Source of the DNA: Ulvibacterium sp965228935
Lineage (GTDB): Bacteria; Bacteroidota; Bacteroidia; Flavobacteriales; Flavobacteriaceae
Assembly: GCF_965228935.1 (NCBI RefSeq)
Contig: NZ_OZ245846.1
Location: 1,054,001 to 1,118,000 of the forward strand
Reading direction: 5' to 3'
DNA: 64,000 nucleotides
The notes beneath the pieces were generated by a model, which was not told the origin of the DNA, made no database searches, and saw nothing but the letters and a program-made list of their open reading frames with translations. Every line of letters starts with the position of its first letter. The first letter of the stretch is position 1. This document shows, piece by piece, positions 1-8,797 of this stretch. A program made the translations under genes and the position numbers.

Positions 1-2
1 TT

Positions 3-569
3 TATGTTTCTTTTGATCGGGGTAAATCTTGGGAGGCTTTTCAAAACGGAATGCCAAACGTTGCTGTACATGATCTGGTAATTCAGCCGAATGCCAAACA
101 TCTTTTGGTGGGTACCCATGGCAGGAGCATTTACAAGGCGGACATTGCCCATATGCAGCGCTTGAAACCTGAAGTGTTGGAAAAAGACCTGCATATTTTT
201 GAAATTGAACCTATTGCACATTCCCCAAATTGGGGGAATTCGCCTGGGGCTTGGTCGAAATCCACTACTCCTGGGTTGGACGTCGTTTTTTACAGTTCTG
301 ATCAGGCTACTTTTTCGGCGACCATAAGGACATTAGATAATATAGCAATCAGTAGTACGGATATTTCAGCGGATAAAGGCCTTAACATCCTTTCCTATGA
401 TGTGGCCTTTTCCAAATCCGGGAAAATAGCCTATCTGAAGAAAAACAAAAAAGAGCTGAAGGAGGCCCAAAATGGAAAGACCTATTTACCCAAAGGAAGG
501 TACGCCATAGTTTTGGAGGGGAATGGGAACAGCCAACGTTTGGAATTTGAAATTATAGATTCAAAGTAA
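3..569 (+). CDS. BNR/VPS10 (sortilin-like) propeller protein, C-terminal part only
   Basis: The window opens inside this gene. The reading frame is open from base 3, upstream of the first visible ATG at 51, and reads YVSFDRGKSWEAF followed by a segment ending in LLVGTHGRSIY. The motif S-x-D-x-G-x-x-W is a BNR/Asp-box, and the GTHGRSIY ending is typical of the last blade of the large VPS10/sortilin-like beta-propeller proteins that flavobacteria export. After the propeller comes about 130 residues of a beta-rich tail (ILSYDVAFSKSGK, LPKGRYAIVLEG) that resembles an Ig-like or FlgD-like domain. The gene ends 17 bases before the next lipoprotein gene and is probably co-transcribed with it. Family members are often annotated as glycosyl hydrolases, but catalysis is rarely shown. 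The N-terminus and signal peptide lie outside the window. Confidence 0.75.
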   Translation, partial: YVSFDRGKSWEAFQNGMPNVAVHDLVIQPNAKHLLVGTHGRSIYKADIAHMQRLKPEVLEKDLHIFEIEPIAHSPNWGNSPGAWSKSTTPGLDVVFYSSDQATFSATIRTLDNIAISSTDISADKGLNILSYDVAFSKSGKIAYLKKNKKELKEAQNGKTYLPKGRYAIVLEGNGNSQRLEFEIIDSK

Positions 570-586
570 GGGGTATTCAACTTGTG

Positions 587-1924
587 ATGAAATTTAGAAT
601 AACAACCGGCAGATTAAGCATATACTTTGGTATGATCTTATCCATTGCGGTATTGTTAAACTGTAAAAGGGCCAAGGAAAAATTGGTGATTCCCAACAAT
701 GTGCATCTTACGGCTGCGGACACTTTGTCCACTTTTCCAGAGGTTATAAAACTCACTCAAGGCCCCAAACAGCATTGGTTCGGCTACTATGATAAATTGC
801 AGGTAGATCCAAGCGGAAGGTACGTCCTAGGGATGAAGGTGGACACGTTCTATCGGTCTCCAACCATTACGGATACATTGATTATTGGAATGGTAGACCT
901 TAAGGAAAATAACAAATGGATACCACTTGGCCAGACCAAGGCATGGGGATGGCAGCAAGGTTGTATGCTCCAATGGATTCCTGGTTCTCAACACGAAATT
1001 ATCTGGAACGATCTACAGGAAGGCAAATTTGTGAGCCATATCCTGAACGTTAAAACTGGTAAGAAACGAACACTTCCCAAAGCAATCTATACCTTGAGCA
1101 ATGATGGTTCTTTTGCACTCGGAACGGAGTTTAGCCGAATCCAGAATCTTCGCCCCGGTTATGGATATCCCGGAGTGGAAGATCCATACGCCGAAGTAAA
1201 AGCTCCAGAGAAAATCGGTATATATAAGATAGATTTGAAGACGGGAGAGACAAAGATGCTGGTGTCCATAGCCGAAATGGCTGCCATTCCCAACTCGAGC
1301 GAAGACCTTCGTGATTATTGGAATTACTTCAACCATATTCTCATTAGTCCGGATGATAGGCGTTTTGTATTTTTACATCGATGGCGTAAGGAATTGGGAA
1401 ATAGGGCGGATCGCGCTGTAGGTGGATTCGTTACAAGAATGGTATCGGCAAATGTGGATGGAAACGATATCTATCTTTTGGATCCATCGGGCCATACCTC
1501 GCATTTTATTTGGAAGGACAATCAAACACTTTGTATGTGGACCAAACCAAACGGACATCCAGAAGGTTTCTACCTGTTCACGGATAAATCGAACAAGATA
1601 GTTCCCGTTGGCAAAGGGATTATGATTGAAAACGGACACAACACCTATGTACGGGGTACGGAAAATGAATGGATTTTAAATGACACCTATCCTTCCAAAT
1701 CAAGGCGGTTGCAGACGCTTTATCTGTACCATGTGCCCACCCAAAAAAAGCTCAATTTGGGTCAGTTTTATATGCCCAAAAAGTTTAGGAAAGAATGGCG
1801 TTGCGATCTGCATCCCAAAAGTAGTTCTGATGGGAAATGGATCATATTTGATTCCACCCATGATGGAGATGGAAGACAAATGTATATGGTAAACATTGAA
1901 AACATAGTAGCACAAAACAACTGA
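587..1924 (+). CDS. Lipoprotein with beta-propeller fold, oligogalacturonate lyase-like
   Basis: A 445-residue protein starting at ATG 587; an in-frame GTG at 584 is less likely. The N-terminus is basic, then hydrophobic (IYFGMILSIAVLLNC), and Cys 26-27 fits a lipobox, so it should be a lipoprotein. The body has repeated W/Y-rich beta strands: HWFGYYDKLQVDPSGRYVLG near residue 60, WGWQQGCMLQWIPGS near 120, NHILISPDDRRFVFLHRW near 250 and DGKWIIFDSTHDG near the end. This pattern is seen in propeller proteins related to PL22 oligogalacturonate lyases that accompany sulfatases and polysaccharide genes in Bacteroidota and Planctomycetes. I did not identify catalytic residues, so the enzyme activity is inferred from family resemblance only. 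It sits between the BNR protein and a ThuA protein on the same strand. Confidence 0.6.
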   Translation: MKFRITTGRLSIYFGMILSIAVLLNCKRAKEKLVIPNNVHLTAADTLSTFPEVIKLTQGPKQHWFGYYDKLQVDPSGRYVLGMKVDTFYRSPTITDTLIIGMVDLKENNKWIPLGQTKAWGWQQGCMLQWIPGSQHEIIWNDLQEGKFVSHILNVKTGKKRTLPKAIYTLSNDGSFALGTEFSRIQNLRPGYGYPGVEDPYAEVKAPEKIGIYKIDLKTGETKMLVSIAEMAAIPNSSEDLRDYWNYFNHILISPDDRRFVFLHRWRKELGNRADRAVGGFVTRMVSANVDGNDIYLLDPSGHTSHFIWKDNQTLCMWTKPNGHPEGFYLFTDKSNKIVPVGKGIMIENGHNTYVRGTENEWILNDTYPSKSRRLQTLYLYHVPTQKKLNLGQFYMPKKFRKEWRCDLHPKSSSDGKWIIFDSTHDGDGRQMYMVNIENIVAQNN

Positions 1925-1948
1925 TAAATATCAATTAAAAAATAAAGA

Positions 1949-2944
1949 ATGAGAAGTAGAACCCAATATCCAAAAATCCTTTTTCTTATTAGTATCCTTT
2001 TTTCTTCCGGTATCCTAGTTTGTCAAAATACATCTGAAATAAACGCCAACAAGATCAACGTATTAATTGTGGATGGTCAAAACAATCACAACCAATGGCC
2101 AAAAATTACCTTTATGCTAAAGTACTACTTGGAAGATGCCGGTTTATTTAAAGTAGATGTGGTTAGGTCTGCTTATACTTGGGAGGGCGACGACTATCTG
2201 GAAGATTTCCATATTGACGGAATCGGAAAAACTACAGCTCTGGAGAAATCTAAACCCGATCCCAAATTCAGTCCCGACTTCTCCGACTATGATGTTGTTA
2301 TTTCCAATTTTGGATGGAATGCTGCTCCCTGGCCGGAATCGACCCAAAAAGCATTTGAAAAGTACATGGAAAACGGGGGCGGTTTGGTGGTCTTTCACGC
2401 AGCTGACAACTCCTTTCCCCAATGGGAGGCCTACAACAAAATGATAGGTCTTGGCGGTTGGGGCGATCGAACGGAAAAGGATGGTCCCTATGTTTATTTC
2501 AACGATAAGGATGAGCTTGTTCGGGATACGTCTCCCGGAAAAGCCGGGGCGCATGGGCCCCAACATGAATATGTTATCCAAGTTAGAAATACGGAACACC
2601 CCATAACAAAGGACATGCCGATCAAATGGCTACATACCAAGGATGAACTCTACGAACGCCTACGTGGTCCCGCTGAAAAAATGGAAATTTTGGCTACGGC
2701 TTATGCCTCTCCGGAAATGAAGGGCTCTGGGCGACATGAGCCTGCCCTAATGGTACTGGACTATGGCCAAGGACGGATCTTCCATAACATCATGGGCCAT
2801 GCCGACTATTCCGTGGAATGCCTCGGTTTTATCACCACAATGCTACGGGGCACGGAATGGGCCGCCACTGGGAAAGTAACACAGGAAATTCCCATAGGTT
2901 TTCCATCAGAAAACAAATCCAGTTCCAGGGCGTTCAAAAAATAA
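1949..2944 (+). CDS. ThuA domain-containing secreted protein
   Basis: A 331-residue protein with an N-terminal signal sequence (ILFLISILFSSGILVCQ). The domain begins INVLIVDGQNNHNQWP and continues with YDVVISNFGWNAAPWP, ENGGGLVVFHAADNSFPQW and GRIFHNIMGHADYS. These are the core motifs of the ThuA family, a class I glutamine-amidotransferase-like fold first named for trehalose utilisation. The family is common in polysaccharide-utilisation loci, where it may act on sugars or sugar derivatives; the reaction is not established. The Cys of the signal region (SSGILVCQN) could also be a lipobox. It follows the propeller lipoprotein by 24 bases and precedes a DUF2721 gene by 6 bases, so an operon is likely. 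Confidence 0.85.
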   Translation: MRSRTQYPKILFLISILFSSGILVCQNTSEINANKINVLIVDGQNNHNQWPKITFMLKYYLEDAGLFKVDVVRSAYTWEGDDYLEDFHIDGIGKTTALEKSKPDPKFSPDFSDYDVVISNFGWNAAPWPESTQKAFEKYMENGGGLVVFHAADNSFPQWEAYNKMIGLGGWGDRTEKDGPYVYFNDKDELVRDTSPGKAGAHGPQHEYVIQVRNTEHPITKDMPIKWLHTKDELYERLRGPAEKMEILATAYASPEMKGSGRHEPALMVLDYGQGRIFHNIMGHADYSVECLGFITTMLRGTEWAATGKVTQEIPIGFPSENKSSSRAFKK

Positions 2945-2950
2945 GGTATC

Positions 2951-3340
2951 ATGCAATTGACCCTAAGTATTCCTGCCCTACTTTTTCCTGCCATTTCATT
3001 GACCATGTTGGCTTACAATGCGCGCTATTTGGCCATTGCCGCCCTAATTCGTCAATTGCACAAACAATTTGAGGAATCTTCCTCTTCCCCGTTAAAAAGA
3101 CAGATCCATCAATTACGAAAACGTCTGGGGATTATAAAAAACATGCAAGCCAGTGCCATTGTGAGTTTTTTGTTATCGGCAGTTACCATGTTCCTGATTT
3201 ATGTAGAGCAAGAAATCCTGGCCAATATCATTTTCGGTATCAGTTTGGTGTTTTTAATGGTTTCCCTTTTACTTTCTTTGATAGAGGTACAATTATCCAC
3301 CAAGGCTTTGAGTATTCAATTGAACAATATGGAAAAGTAA
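2951..3340 (+). CDS. DUF2721 family membrane protein
   Basis: A 129-residue protein that starts 6 bases after the ThuA stop codon. It has a hydrophobic N-terminal segment (LSIPALLFPAISLTMLAYNA), a charged stretch of about 45 residues containing IRQLHKQFEE and RLGIIKNMQASAI, and two further membrane segments (AIVSFLLSAVTMFLIYV and NIIFGISLVFLMVSLLLSLI). The order short TM, basic linker with R-x-R/K motifs, two TMs matches DUF2721, whose function is unknown. It probably rides at the end of the carbohydrate-linked operon but is found in many contexts, so a role in sugar use should not be assumed. Confidence 0.8.
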   Translation: MQLTLSIPALLFPAISLTMLAYNARYLAIAALIRQLHKQFEESSSSPLKRQIHQLRKRLGIIKNMQASAIVSFLLSAVTMFLIYVEQEILANIIFGISLVFLMVSLLLSLIEVQLSTKALSIQLNNMEK

Positions 3341-3526
3341 TTCGCATCTTTTAATGTTTATCATTAAATCGATTCAAATGCTTCACCAAAAAAGGAGGAT
3401 ACCAATGATTGGCATTAGCTTTATGAAGGGTCAGAAACTTCATAACCATGGGTCTTCTTTTCCTTGCAGTGAAAACCTAAAAAAAATACTATATTTATCC
3501 TTTGTACCTCATACGTCAATTTTGCT

Positions 3527-3967
3527 ATGAAACGTGTAAGAGACCTTGATTTTTTTAAGAACATTCGGGAAATACGGGAATTCGAATTCGGGGTTTTCTA
3601 TTACTTCGAAGGCTTGGTCATTTCCGAAATGAAGGAAGGTGCCCTCTTCAATTGGAAAATGGCCAAAAAGGCCATTAAGGCCGCTCATGAAATATTTGGG
3701 GAAGACCAACCGATCGCTTACATATCCAACCGCATAAATAGCTATACCGTGGTGCCTGCCGATTGGGTAAAGTTTTACAAAAATAGGCACCAACTCGATT
3801 TTTATTCCGTCGTGGGCAGTACCCAGGGTAGCTTTGCCAGTCTAGTCCTGGAGCGGATGTTCTTTCAAAATTCCATCAACCAGTTTTCCGACCTGGAAAG
3901 TGCCGTGGAATGGAGTGTAAACAAAATCAACAGCCGTAATAAAAAAATTAATATAGTACCGCAATAG
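3527..3967 (+). CDS. Conserved hypothetical cytosolic protein, possibly STAS/SpoIIAA-like
   Basis: A 146-residue soluble protein with no signal peptide or membrane segment. It reads as an alternating alpha/beta protein: FEFGVFYYFEGLVISEMKEG, then a helix NWKMAKKAIKAAHEIFGEDQ, then a strand PIAYISNRINSYTVVPADW, and ends with KINSRNKK. This layout, including a strand-helix pair and a DW motif, recalls small STAS/SpoIIAA-like domains found in many flavobacteria, but I cannot name the family with confidence. A rough promoter-like string (TATCCTTTG, one base longer than consensus between TA and TTTG) lies about 30 bases upstream near 3495. No neighbour suggests a pathway. Confidence 0.6.
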   Translation: MKRVRDLDFFKNIREIREFEFGVFYYFEGLVISEMKEGALFNWKMAKKAIKAAHEIFGEDQPIAYISNRINSYTVVPADWVKFYKNRHQLDFYSVVGSTQGSFASLVLERMFFQNSINQFSDLESAVEWSVNKINSRNKKINIVPQ

Positions 3968-4091
3968 CTAATCCCTTTGCGTATGCTAAAAGTCCTATAG
4001 ATTTTTGGTCTAAAGGTTTAGAGCCAATGGTTACCGTTAGTTTCCATAGTTTATATAGAGCTCGACTTCCGAATATTTCGTATTTTTAGTT

Positions 4092-4955
4092 GTGATCGTC
4101 GATATTCAACAATACTTTAGAAACAATCCAAACTTCAACAAACTTATAGGTAACAATTATCTTTTTGTTGAATATAAGTGCCCTATCGATGTTGAAAAAT
4201 TCCAATTGTTCACGGATTCGCATGTCATTAATTATGTAATAAGCGGGAAGAAGGATTGGATCGCTCCCAATAAGACCTATCAAATAGAAGGTGGGGATGC
4301 CCTATTTGTAAGAAAGGGTATTTATACAACGAGACAATATTTTGAGGTGGATTTTTGTGTCATACTTTTTTTCATGAACGATGACTTCATCATCAATTTT
4401 CTTAAGGAGCATCCTTCATTACAACTTCCATCAGGGAAAAATGAATACAGCCAGATTTTCGAAATTAATGTCAATGACACGTTTAGCTCCTTAATCTATA
4501 GTGTCTTTAACTACTTTAAACAAAGTGGGGGTATTCCCAAGAGTTTGGTGGAAATTAAATTTAGGGAATTGCTGTTCAACATTATTTTAAACCCAAGGAA
4601 TAGACCTTTGGCCAAGTATCTGAGCTCTCTTTTGGAAACCGAAAAAACAGACTTGGAATATACCATGCTTAAAAATTTTCAGCATAATCTTAGCTTGGAT
4701 GAGTTCGCAAGACTATGTGGTAGAAGCCTATCCACTTTTAAAAGGGACTTTAATGAGCACTTCCATGAAACTCCCGGAAATTGGATCAAGAACAAGCGTC
4801 TGGAATGTGCAAAAGCACTACTTACCCGTTCCTCGCTAACCATAAATGAAATCTGTTATGAAAGTGGGTTCAAAAACCCATCACACTTCAACAAAACGTT
4901 CAAGGAAAAATATAAACTTCCTCCGCAGCAATTCCGCGCTGCAAAAAACAAATAG
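4092..4955 (+). CDS. AraC family transcriptional regulator
   Basis: A 287-residue regulator with a GTG start at 4092; no upstream in-frame ATG gives a better start. The N-terminal half looks like a cupin-type sensor (DSHVINYVISGKKDW, GGDALFVRKGIYTTRQ) of the ExsA-like AraC subgroup. The C-terminal 100 residues hold two helix-turn-helix motifs: LSLDEFARLCGRSLSTFKRD and LTINEICYESGFKNPSHFNK, followed by the conserved ending PPQQFR. Such proteins bind DNA in the nucleoid as monomers or dimers and usually respond to a small ligand. It is followed 121 bases downstream by an acyl-CoA dehydrogenase-like gene on the same strand, which is a possible target. The ligand is unknown. Confidence 0.85.
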   Translation: MIVDIQQYFRNNPNFNKLIGNNYLFVEYKCPIDVEKFQLFTDSHVINYVISGKKDWIAPNKTYQIEGGDALFVRKGIYTTRQYFEVDFCVILFFMNDDFIINFLKEHPSLQLPSGKNEYSQIFEINVNDTFSSLIYSVFNYFKQSGGIPKSLVEIKFRELLFNIILNPRNRPLAKYLSSLLETEKTDLEYTMLKNFQHNLSLDEFARLCGRSLSTFKRDFNEHFHETPGNWIKNKRLECAKALLTRSSLTINEICYESGFKNPSHFNKTFKEKYKLPPQQFRAAKNK

Positions 4956-5076
4956 GAACCATACCATTCTTTTTCAATAGGTTAGGCTGAACTTCAGAAC
5001 AAATCATTTGAACTTCTGAGAAAACTGTACCTGGGAAAGTTGGTTCAATTTTGCATGGTAAACAAATTTCAATACC

Positions 5077-6198
5077 ATGGAAACAACAACATCACAAACA
5101 AAAAATCGGATTCAACAAACCCATGTACTGGGAAAGTCGTTTGCCGAAAAAGCAATGCAACATGACATTAATGGCACATTCGTCCATGAAAATTATGAGT
5201 TTTTAAAATCCGCAGGTTATTTCTCTGCCTTAATTCCGGTCGAATTGGGCGGCGGTGGAGTTTCATATTCCGAAATGTGCAACATTATAAGGATTATTGG
5301 GCGTTATTGTGGTTCTACGGCATTGGCATTTTCCATGCACCAACATTTGGTGGCGGCAGCGGTCTGGAAATACAGACATAAAAATGAAGGGGCGGATACA
5401 CTTGCCAAAATAGCAGAACGTCAGCTGGTTTTGGTAAGTACCGGAGCCAAAGATTGGTTAGGATCCAATGGAGAACTTACAAAACTTGATGGAGGCTATT
5501 TGTTCTCCGCCAAAAAACACTTTGCCAGTCAATCTGTTGTGGGCGACATTGCCATTACGAGTTCTATTTTTAAAGATTCGAACGGGAACCGCTCCGTATT
5601 ACACTTTTCGGTTCCATTAAAACAAAAGGGGGTGTCCCTAATGGAAGACTGGGACGTAATGGGCATGCGAGCCACGGGATCCCAAACCATTCTTTTTGAT
5701 GAAGTCTTCATTCCGGAAACTGCCATTGCCCTGATACGAAAACAAAATGAATTCCACCCTGTATGGAATATTGTCTTAATGGTAGCCATGCCCCTGATCA
5801 TGGCGGCTTATTTGGGCATTGCCCAAGAAGCCAATAACATAGCCATAAAAAGTGCACAACAAAACGGACAGCAACATTTGATCTATAGTATTGGCCAGTT
5901 GCATAATGTTTTACTAGCTGGGCAGGCACAATGGAAAGCCATGTTGGGACTCACCAATGACTTGGATTTTAAACCTTCAGAAGCGTCCACGGCAAATATG
6001 TTAGCCTTTAAAACCAATGTTTCGGATTTGGCAAGAGAAACGGTAAGTCTCGCCATGGAAATTGTTGGAGGTCAAAGTTTTTATAAACTACATCGTCTTG
6101 AAAGATTATTTAGGGATGCTCAGGCATCCCAGTTTCACCCACTACCTAAATGGAATCAATATGAATTCACGGGAAAGCAAATTCTCGGAAGAGAATAA
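5077..6198 (+). CDS. Acyl-CoA dehydrogenase family protein
   Basis: A 373-residue flavoprotein of the acyl-CoA dehydrogenase superfamily, cytosolic. The N-terminal helical domain contains LKSAGYFSALIPVELGGGG and GSTALAFSMHQHLV. The middle beta domain contains VLVSTGAKDWLGSNGEL, MEDWDVMGMRATGSQT and FDEVFIPE, which are the usual FAD-contact strands. The C-terminal helical domain has VGGQSFYKLHRLERLFRDAQA, matching the R-x-x-RDA region of the family. Members oxidise acyl-CoA thioesters or related substrates with FAD; the G-x-x-M-H-Q-H string in the N-domain is more like the broader desulfurisation or nitroalkane-oxidase branch, so the substrate is uncertain. It stands downstream of an AraC regulator. 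Confidence 0.85.
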   Translation: METTTSQTKNRIQQTHVLGKSFAEKAMQHDINGTFVHENYEFLKSAGYFSALIPVELGGGGVSYSEMCNIIRIIGRYCGSTALAFSMHQHLVAAAVWKYRHKNEGADTLAKIAERQLVLVSTGAKDWLGSNGELTKLDGGYLFSAKKHFASQSVVGDIAITSSIFKDSNGNRSVLHFSVPLKQKGVSLMEDWDVMGMRATGSQTILFDEVFIPETAIALIRKQNEFHPVWNIVLMVAMPLIMAAYLGIAQEANNIAIKSAQQNGQQHLIYSIGQLHNVLLAGQAQWKAMLGLTNDLDFKPSEASTANMLAFKTNVSDLARETVSLAMEIVGGQSFYKLHRLERLFRDAQASQFHPLPKWNQYEFTGKQILGRE

Positions 6199-6233
6199 GT
6201 CGTTAAAGGCAAGTAATCTAAAAATCAAAAATT

Positions 6234-6776
6234 ATGAAAAGCATAATTTTTTCATCGGTTTTTCTATGCATTATCCTAAATATGCAAATAAGTAAAGGAC
6301 AAGAGGCAGAGTTGGTTGCATCCTATTTTGGTATGCCAAAAACAATTACCCCTTTAAAATCGATTAACGCGAAAACCATTAGAAATAATGACTATTTGAA
6401 GAAAAACTCTCAAAACGAGCAGCCATTGGAAATAGTTGATATACAGCGGGAAGCAGCTAATTTTAATCTAACCTCTTTAGCCATTTACAATAAGGGTGAG
6501 AAATCGACATACGATGTGGTCATTAAATCCTTACATTCCACATTATATGTTAAATATGACCATTTAGGAAATATAATCAGCAGTACCGAACGGCATAAAA
6601 ATCTAAAAATTCCGATAAAACTAAGTCAAACAATTACGAGAGAGTATCCGGGATGGGGTTTTACTAAATCAAACTTTTATGTAAAATATAGAAATGGAAA
6701 GCCTCTTAAGGGTAAATATTATGTTCTCATTAGAAAAGGGAAAAAATCGAAATCCATCCAATTCAATATTTTATAA
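6234..6776 (+). CDS. Hypothetical exported protein
   Basis: A 180-residue protein with a clear signal peptide (IIFSSVFLCIILNMQISKGQ, cleaved near residue 22). The mature part has two similar strand-turn-strand stretches, KSLHSTLYVKYDHLGNIISS and NFYVKYRNGKPLKGKYYVLI, which may be weak internal repeats of a PepSY-like beta fold. It is basic near the C-terminus (IRKGKKSKSIQFNIL). I do not recognise the family. It follows the dehydrogenase by 35 bases, and a small GC-rich hairpin with a T run follows the stop codon. Confidence 0.55.
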   Translation: MKSIIFSSVFLCIILNMQISKGQEAELVASYFGMPKTITPLKSINAKTIRNNDYLKKNSQNEQPLEIVDIQREAANFNLTSLAIYNKGEKSTYDVVIKSLHSTLYVKYDHLGNIISSTERHKNLKIPIKLSQTITREYPGWGFTKSNFYVKYRNGKPLKGKYYVLIRKGKKSKSIQFNIL

Positions 6777-6799
6777 AAGCATCTAGGTCATGGCCTGAC

Positions 6800-6817
6800 C
6801 CCTATAAGGGATTTTTT
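6800..6817 (+). terminator. Weak candidate rho-independent terminator
   Basis: A short stem CCCT/AGGG with a 3-base loop is followed by ATTTTTT, 24 bases after the stop codon of the exported hypothetical gene. A second small hairpin (GGTCA/TGACC) lies just before it. The stem is short, so the call is tentative. Confidence 0.35.
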
Positions 6818-6889
6818 CACCCAAAACGAAGAACGTTCAATCATCTGATATTCCGGTTATTCGTATCTTGTTCCAAAACCTACCGATCT

Positions 6890-8776
6890 ATGAGAGTTCT
6901 TTTATCCACCATTCTACTTATTGTTTTTTTCACCTCCTGTGAACAAGAAAAAAAAGAGCCGATAGACCCCCCCAATATCCTATGGATATCCGCAGAGGAT
7001 ATTAGCCCGGCTTGGGGTTGTTACGGGGATAGCATGGCGACGACACCGAACATAGATGCACTGGCAAACAACGGTTATGTTTTTACCCAGGCCTTTTCCA
7101 ATGCACCCATATGTGCACCGGCAAGGGCCACTTTGATTACGGGAATTTATGCCACGAGCACCGGCACACAAAATTTAAGATCCGACATCCCCATACCTGC
7201 TGACCTAAAAATTCTCCCCCAGCTCATGTCGGAAAAAGGGTATTATACCTCCAACAATGCCAAAACGGATTATAATTTTAGTCCGGATGGCAAGTGGGAT
7301 GATTTAGGCCGGGAAGCACATTGGAGGAACCGAGAAAAGGAGCAACCTTTTTTTAGTGTGTTTAATTTTGGGATTACGCATGAGGGCCATGCCAATACCT
7401 TTGTTCCCGGGGATACCGAGTCGTTACAAGAGAAACACAATCCGAAGGATATGGTGGTTCCGCCCTATTTTCCGGATACGGAGGAATTCCGGAGCATATT
7501 GGCACACCAGTACGACCTCATCACTGTTTTTGACCAGGAAGTAGGCAGGTTAATTGCCCAACTGAAAGAGGATGACCTCTTGGAAAACACTATCGTTTTT
7601 ATATTCTCGGACCACGGTTTTGGGCTGCCCCGATATAAAAGGTGGCTATACGATACAGGCCTACGAGTGCCCTTTGTATTGTATGCCCCGGAGAAATACA
7701 AGCATTTGGTTTCCAATCTTCGTCCAGGAAATGTGGATACCATGGTCGGTTTTGTGGATTTTGCCCCAACTGTTTTAGGTCTTGCAGGGGGGGACGCTCC
7801 TAAAATTATGGAAGGAAGGAATTTCCTGGGCCCAAATGCACAAAACAAGGAATATATTTTTGGTTATCGGGATAGGGCGGATGATGTCTTTGATGTAAGC
7901 AGGTCCGTCTTTGATGGCAGATACCTGTATATCCGAAATTATCTTCCCCATAGACCGTATATTCAAAATGCGCAGATATTCAATAAGGGGAAAAGGTCGT
8001 ATGACGAACTCTTCCGAGTGAAGGACCTAGGGGAACTTTCGGAAGAATCCCTAAAATTGTTTAAGCCCAAAGCACCCGAAGAACTCTATGATTTACAACA
8101 GGATCCACATGAACTGCAAAATCTGATCGATGACCCTCAATATGAGGAAGTTAAGAACAAGCTTTATGAACAGGTGAAACACCATATCGTTGAAACAAGG
8201 GATACTGGATTTATGGCAGAGGGTCAAATGATGATATCAGGCGAAAATAGTTCGGTCTATGAAGCGGCAAGGGATACTAGCCAATACAGGCTGGAGCACG
8301 TATTGGAAGTTGCGGAATTGGTGGGCCGAATACAGGATTTGGATCAATTGGAAAAGTACATTCAAAGTCAGGATCCATCGGTTCGGTTTTGGGCACTTAA
8401 CGCCATTGATGCCTTTGAGGGGAATATAAGCTCACAAAGGGAGAATTTGCTGGCAGCATTAAATGATTCTTCGCAACCCAATCGGGGGTTGGCCGCGGAA
8501 ATTTTGATCAACAGACTAAATCGACCCAAAGAAGCATTGGGAATCTTGGAGGATTTACTGCAACATCCCGAAAATGAAGTTGTGCTGCTTCATATTGCCG
8601 TAAATGTGAGAAACCTAGGGGAAAAAGCTGCCCCGTTGATTCCGATAATCAAAGAAAAAGTATTTCCGAAAATAGCCGGTGAAGTATGGGGACGTTATAA
8701 AAATTGGTCCTATCCCATGTTCATTGGAATGGCGCTGGATCAGACATTGATCAATTGCGGAGAGAGTATTGAATAG
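6890..8776 (+). CDS. Sulfatase (S1 family, formylglycine type), lipoprotein
   Basis: A 628-residue sulfatase. The N-terminus has a lipobox (VFFTSC, Cys17), so it is likely anchored to a periplasmic or surface membrane. The catalytic domain starts NILWISAEDISPAWGCYGD, and the sulfatase signature CAPAR lies at residues 75-79; Cys75 would be oxidised to formylglycine. Further metal and substrate residues are in IFSDHGFGLPRYKRWLYDTG and RVPFVLYAP, followed by LYDLQQDPHELQNL, the usual end of the sulfatase domain near residue 410. A C-terminal stretch of about 170 residues has helical HEAT-like repeats (SQDPSVRFWALNAID, SSQPNRGLAAEIL). Family knowledge gives hydrolysis of sulfate esters from glycans. 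It is followed 21 bases later by a six-hairpin-like lipoprotein, which supports a glycan substrate. No formylglycine-generating maturase is in the window. Confidence 0.92.
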   Translation: MRVLLSTILLIVFFTSCEQEKKEPIDPPNILWISAEDISPAWGCYGDSMATTPNIDALANNGYVFTQAFSNAPICAPARATLITGIYATSTGTQNLRSDIPIPADLKILPQLMSEKGYYTSNNAKTDYNFSPDGKWDDLGREAHWRNREKEQPFFSVFNFGITHEGHANTFVPGDTESLQEKHNPKDMVVPPYFPDTEEFRSILAHQYDLITVFDQEVGRLIAQLKEDDLLENTIVFIFSDHGFGLPRYKRWLYDTGLRVPFVLYAPEKYKHLVSNLRPGNVDTMVGFVDFAPTVLGLAGGDAPKIMEGRNFLGPNAQNKEYIFGYRDRADDVFDVSRSVFDGRYLYIRNYLPHRPYIQNAQIFNKGKRSYDELFRVKDLGELSEESLKLFKPKAPEELYDLQQDPHELQNLIDDPQYEEVKNKLYEQVKHHIVETRDTGFMAEGQMMISGENSSVYEAARDTSQYRLEHVLEVAELVGRIQDLDQLEKYIQSQDPSVRFWALNAIDAFEGNISSQRENLLAALNDSSQPNRGLAAEILINRLNRPKEALGILEDLLQHPENEVVLLHIAVNVRNLGEKAAPLIPIIKEKVFPKIAGEVWGRYKNWSYPMFIGMALDQTLINCGESIE

Positions 8777-8797
8777 TATAGGCCAACTGGAACGACC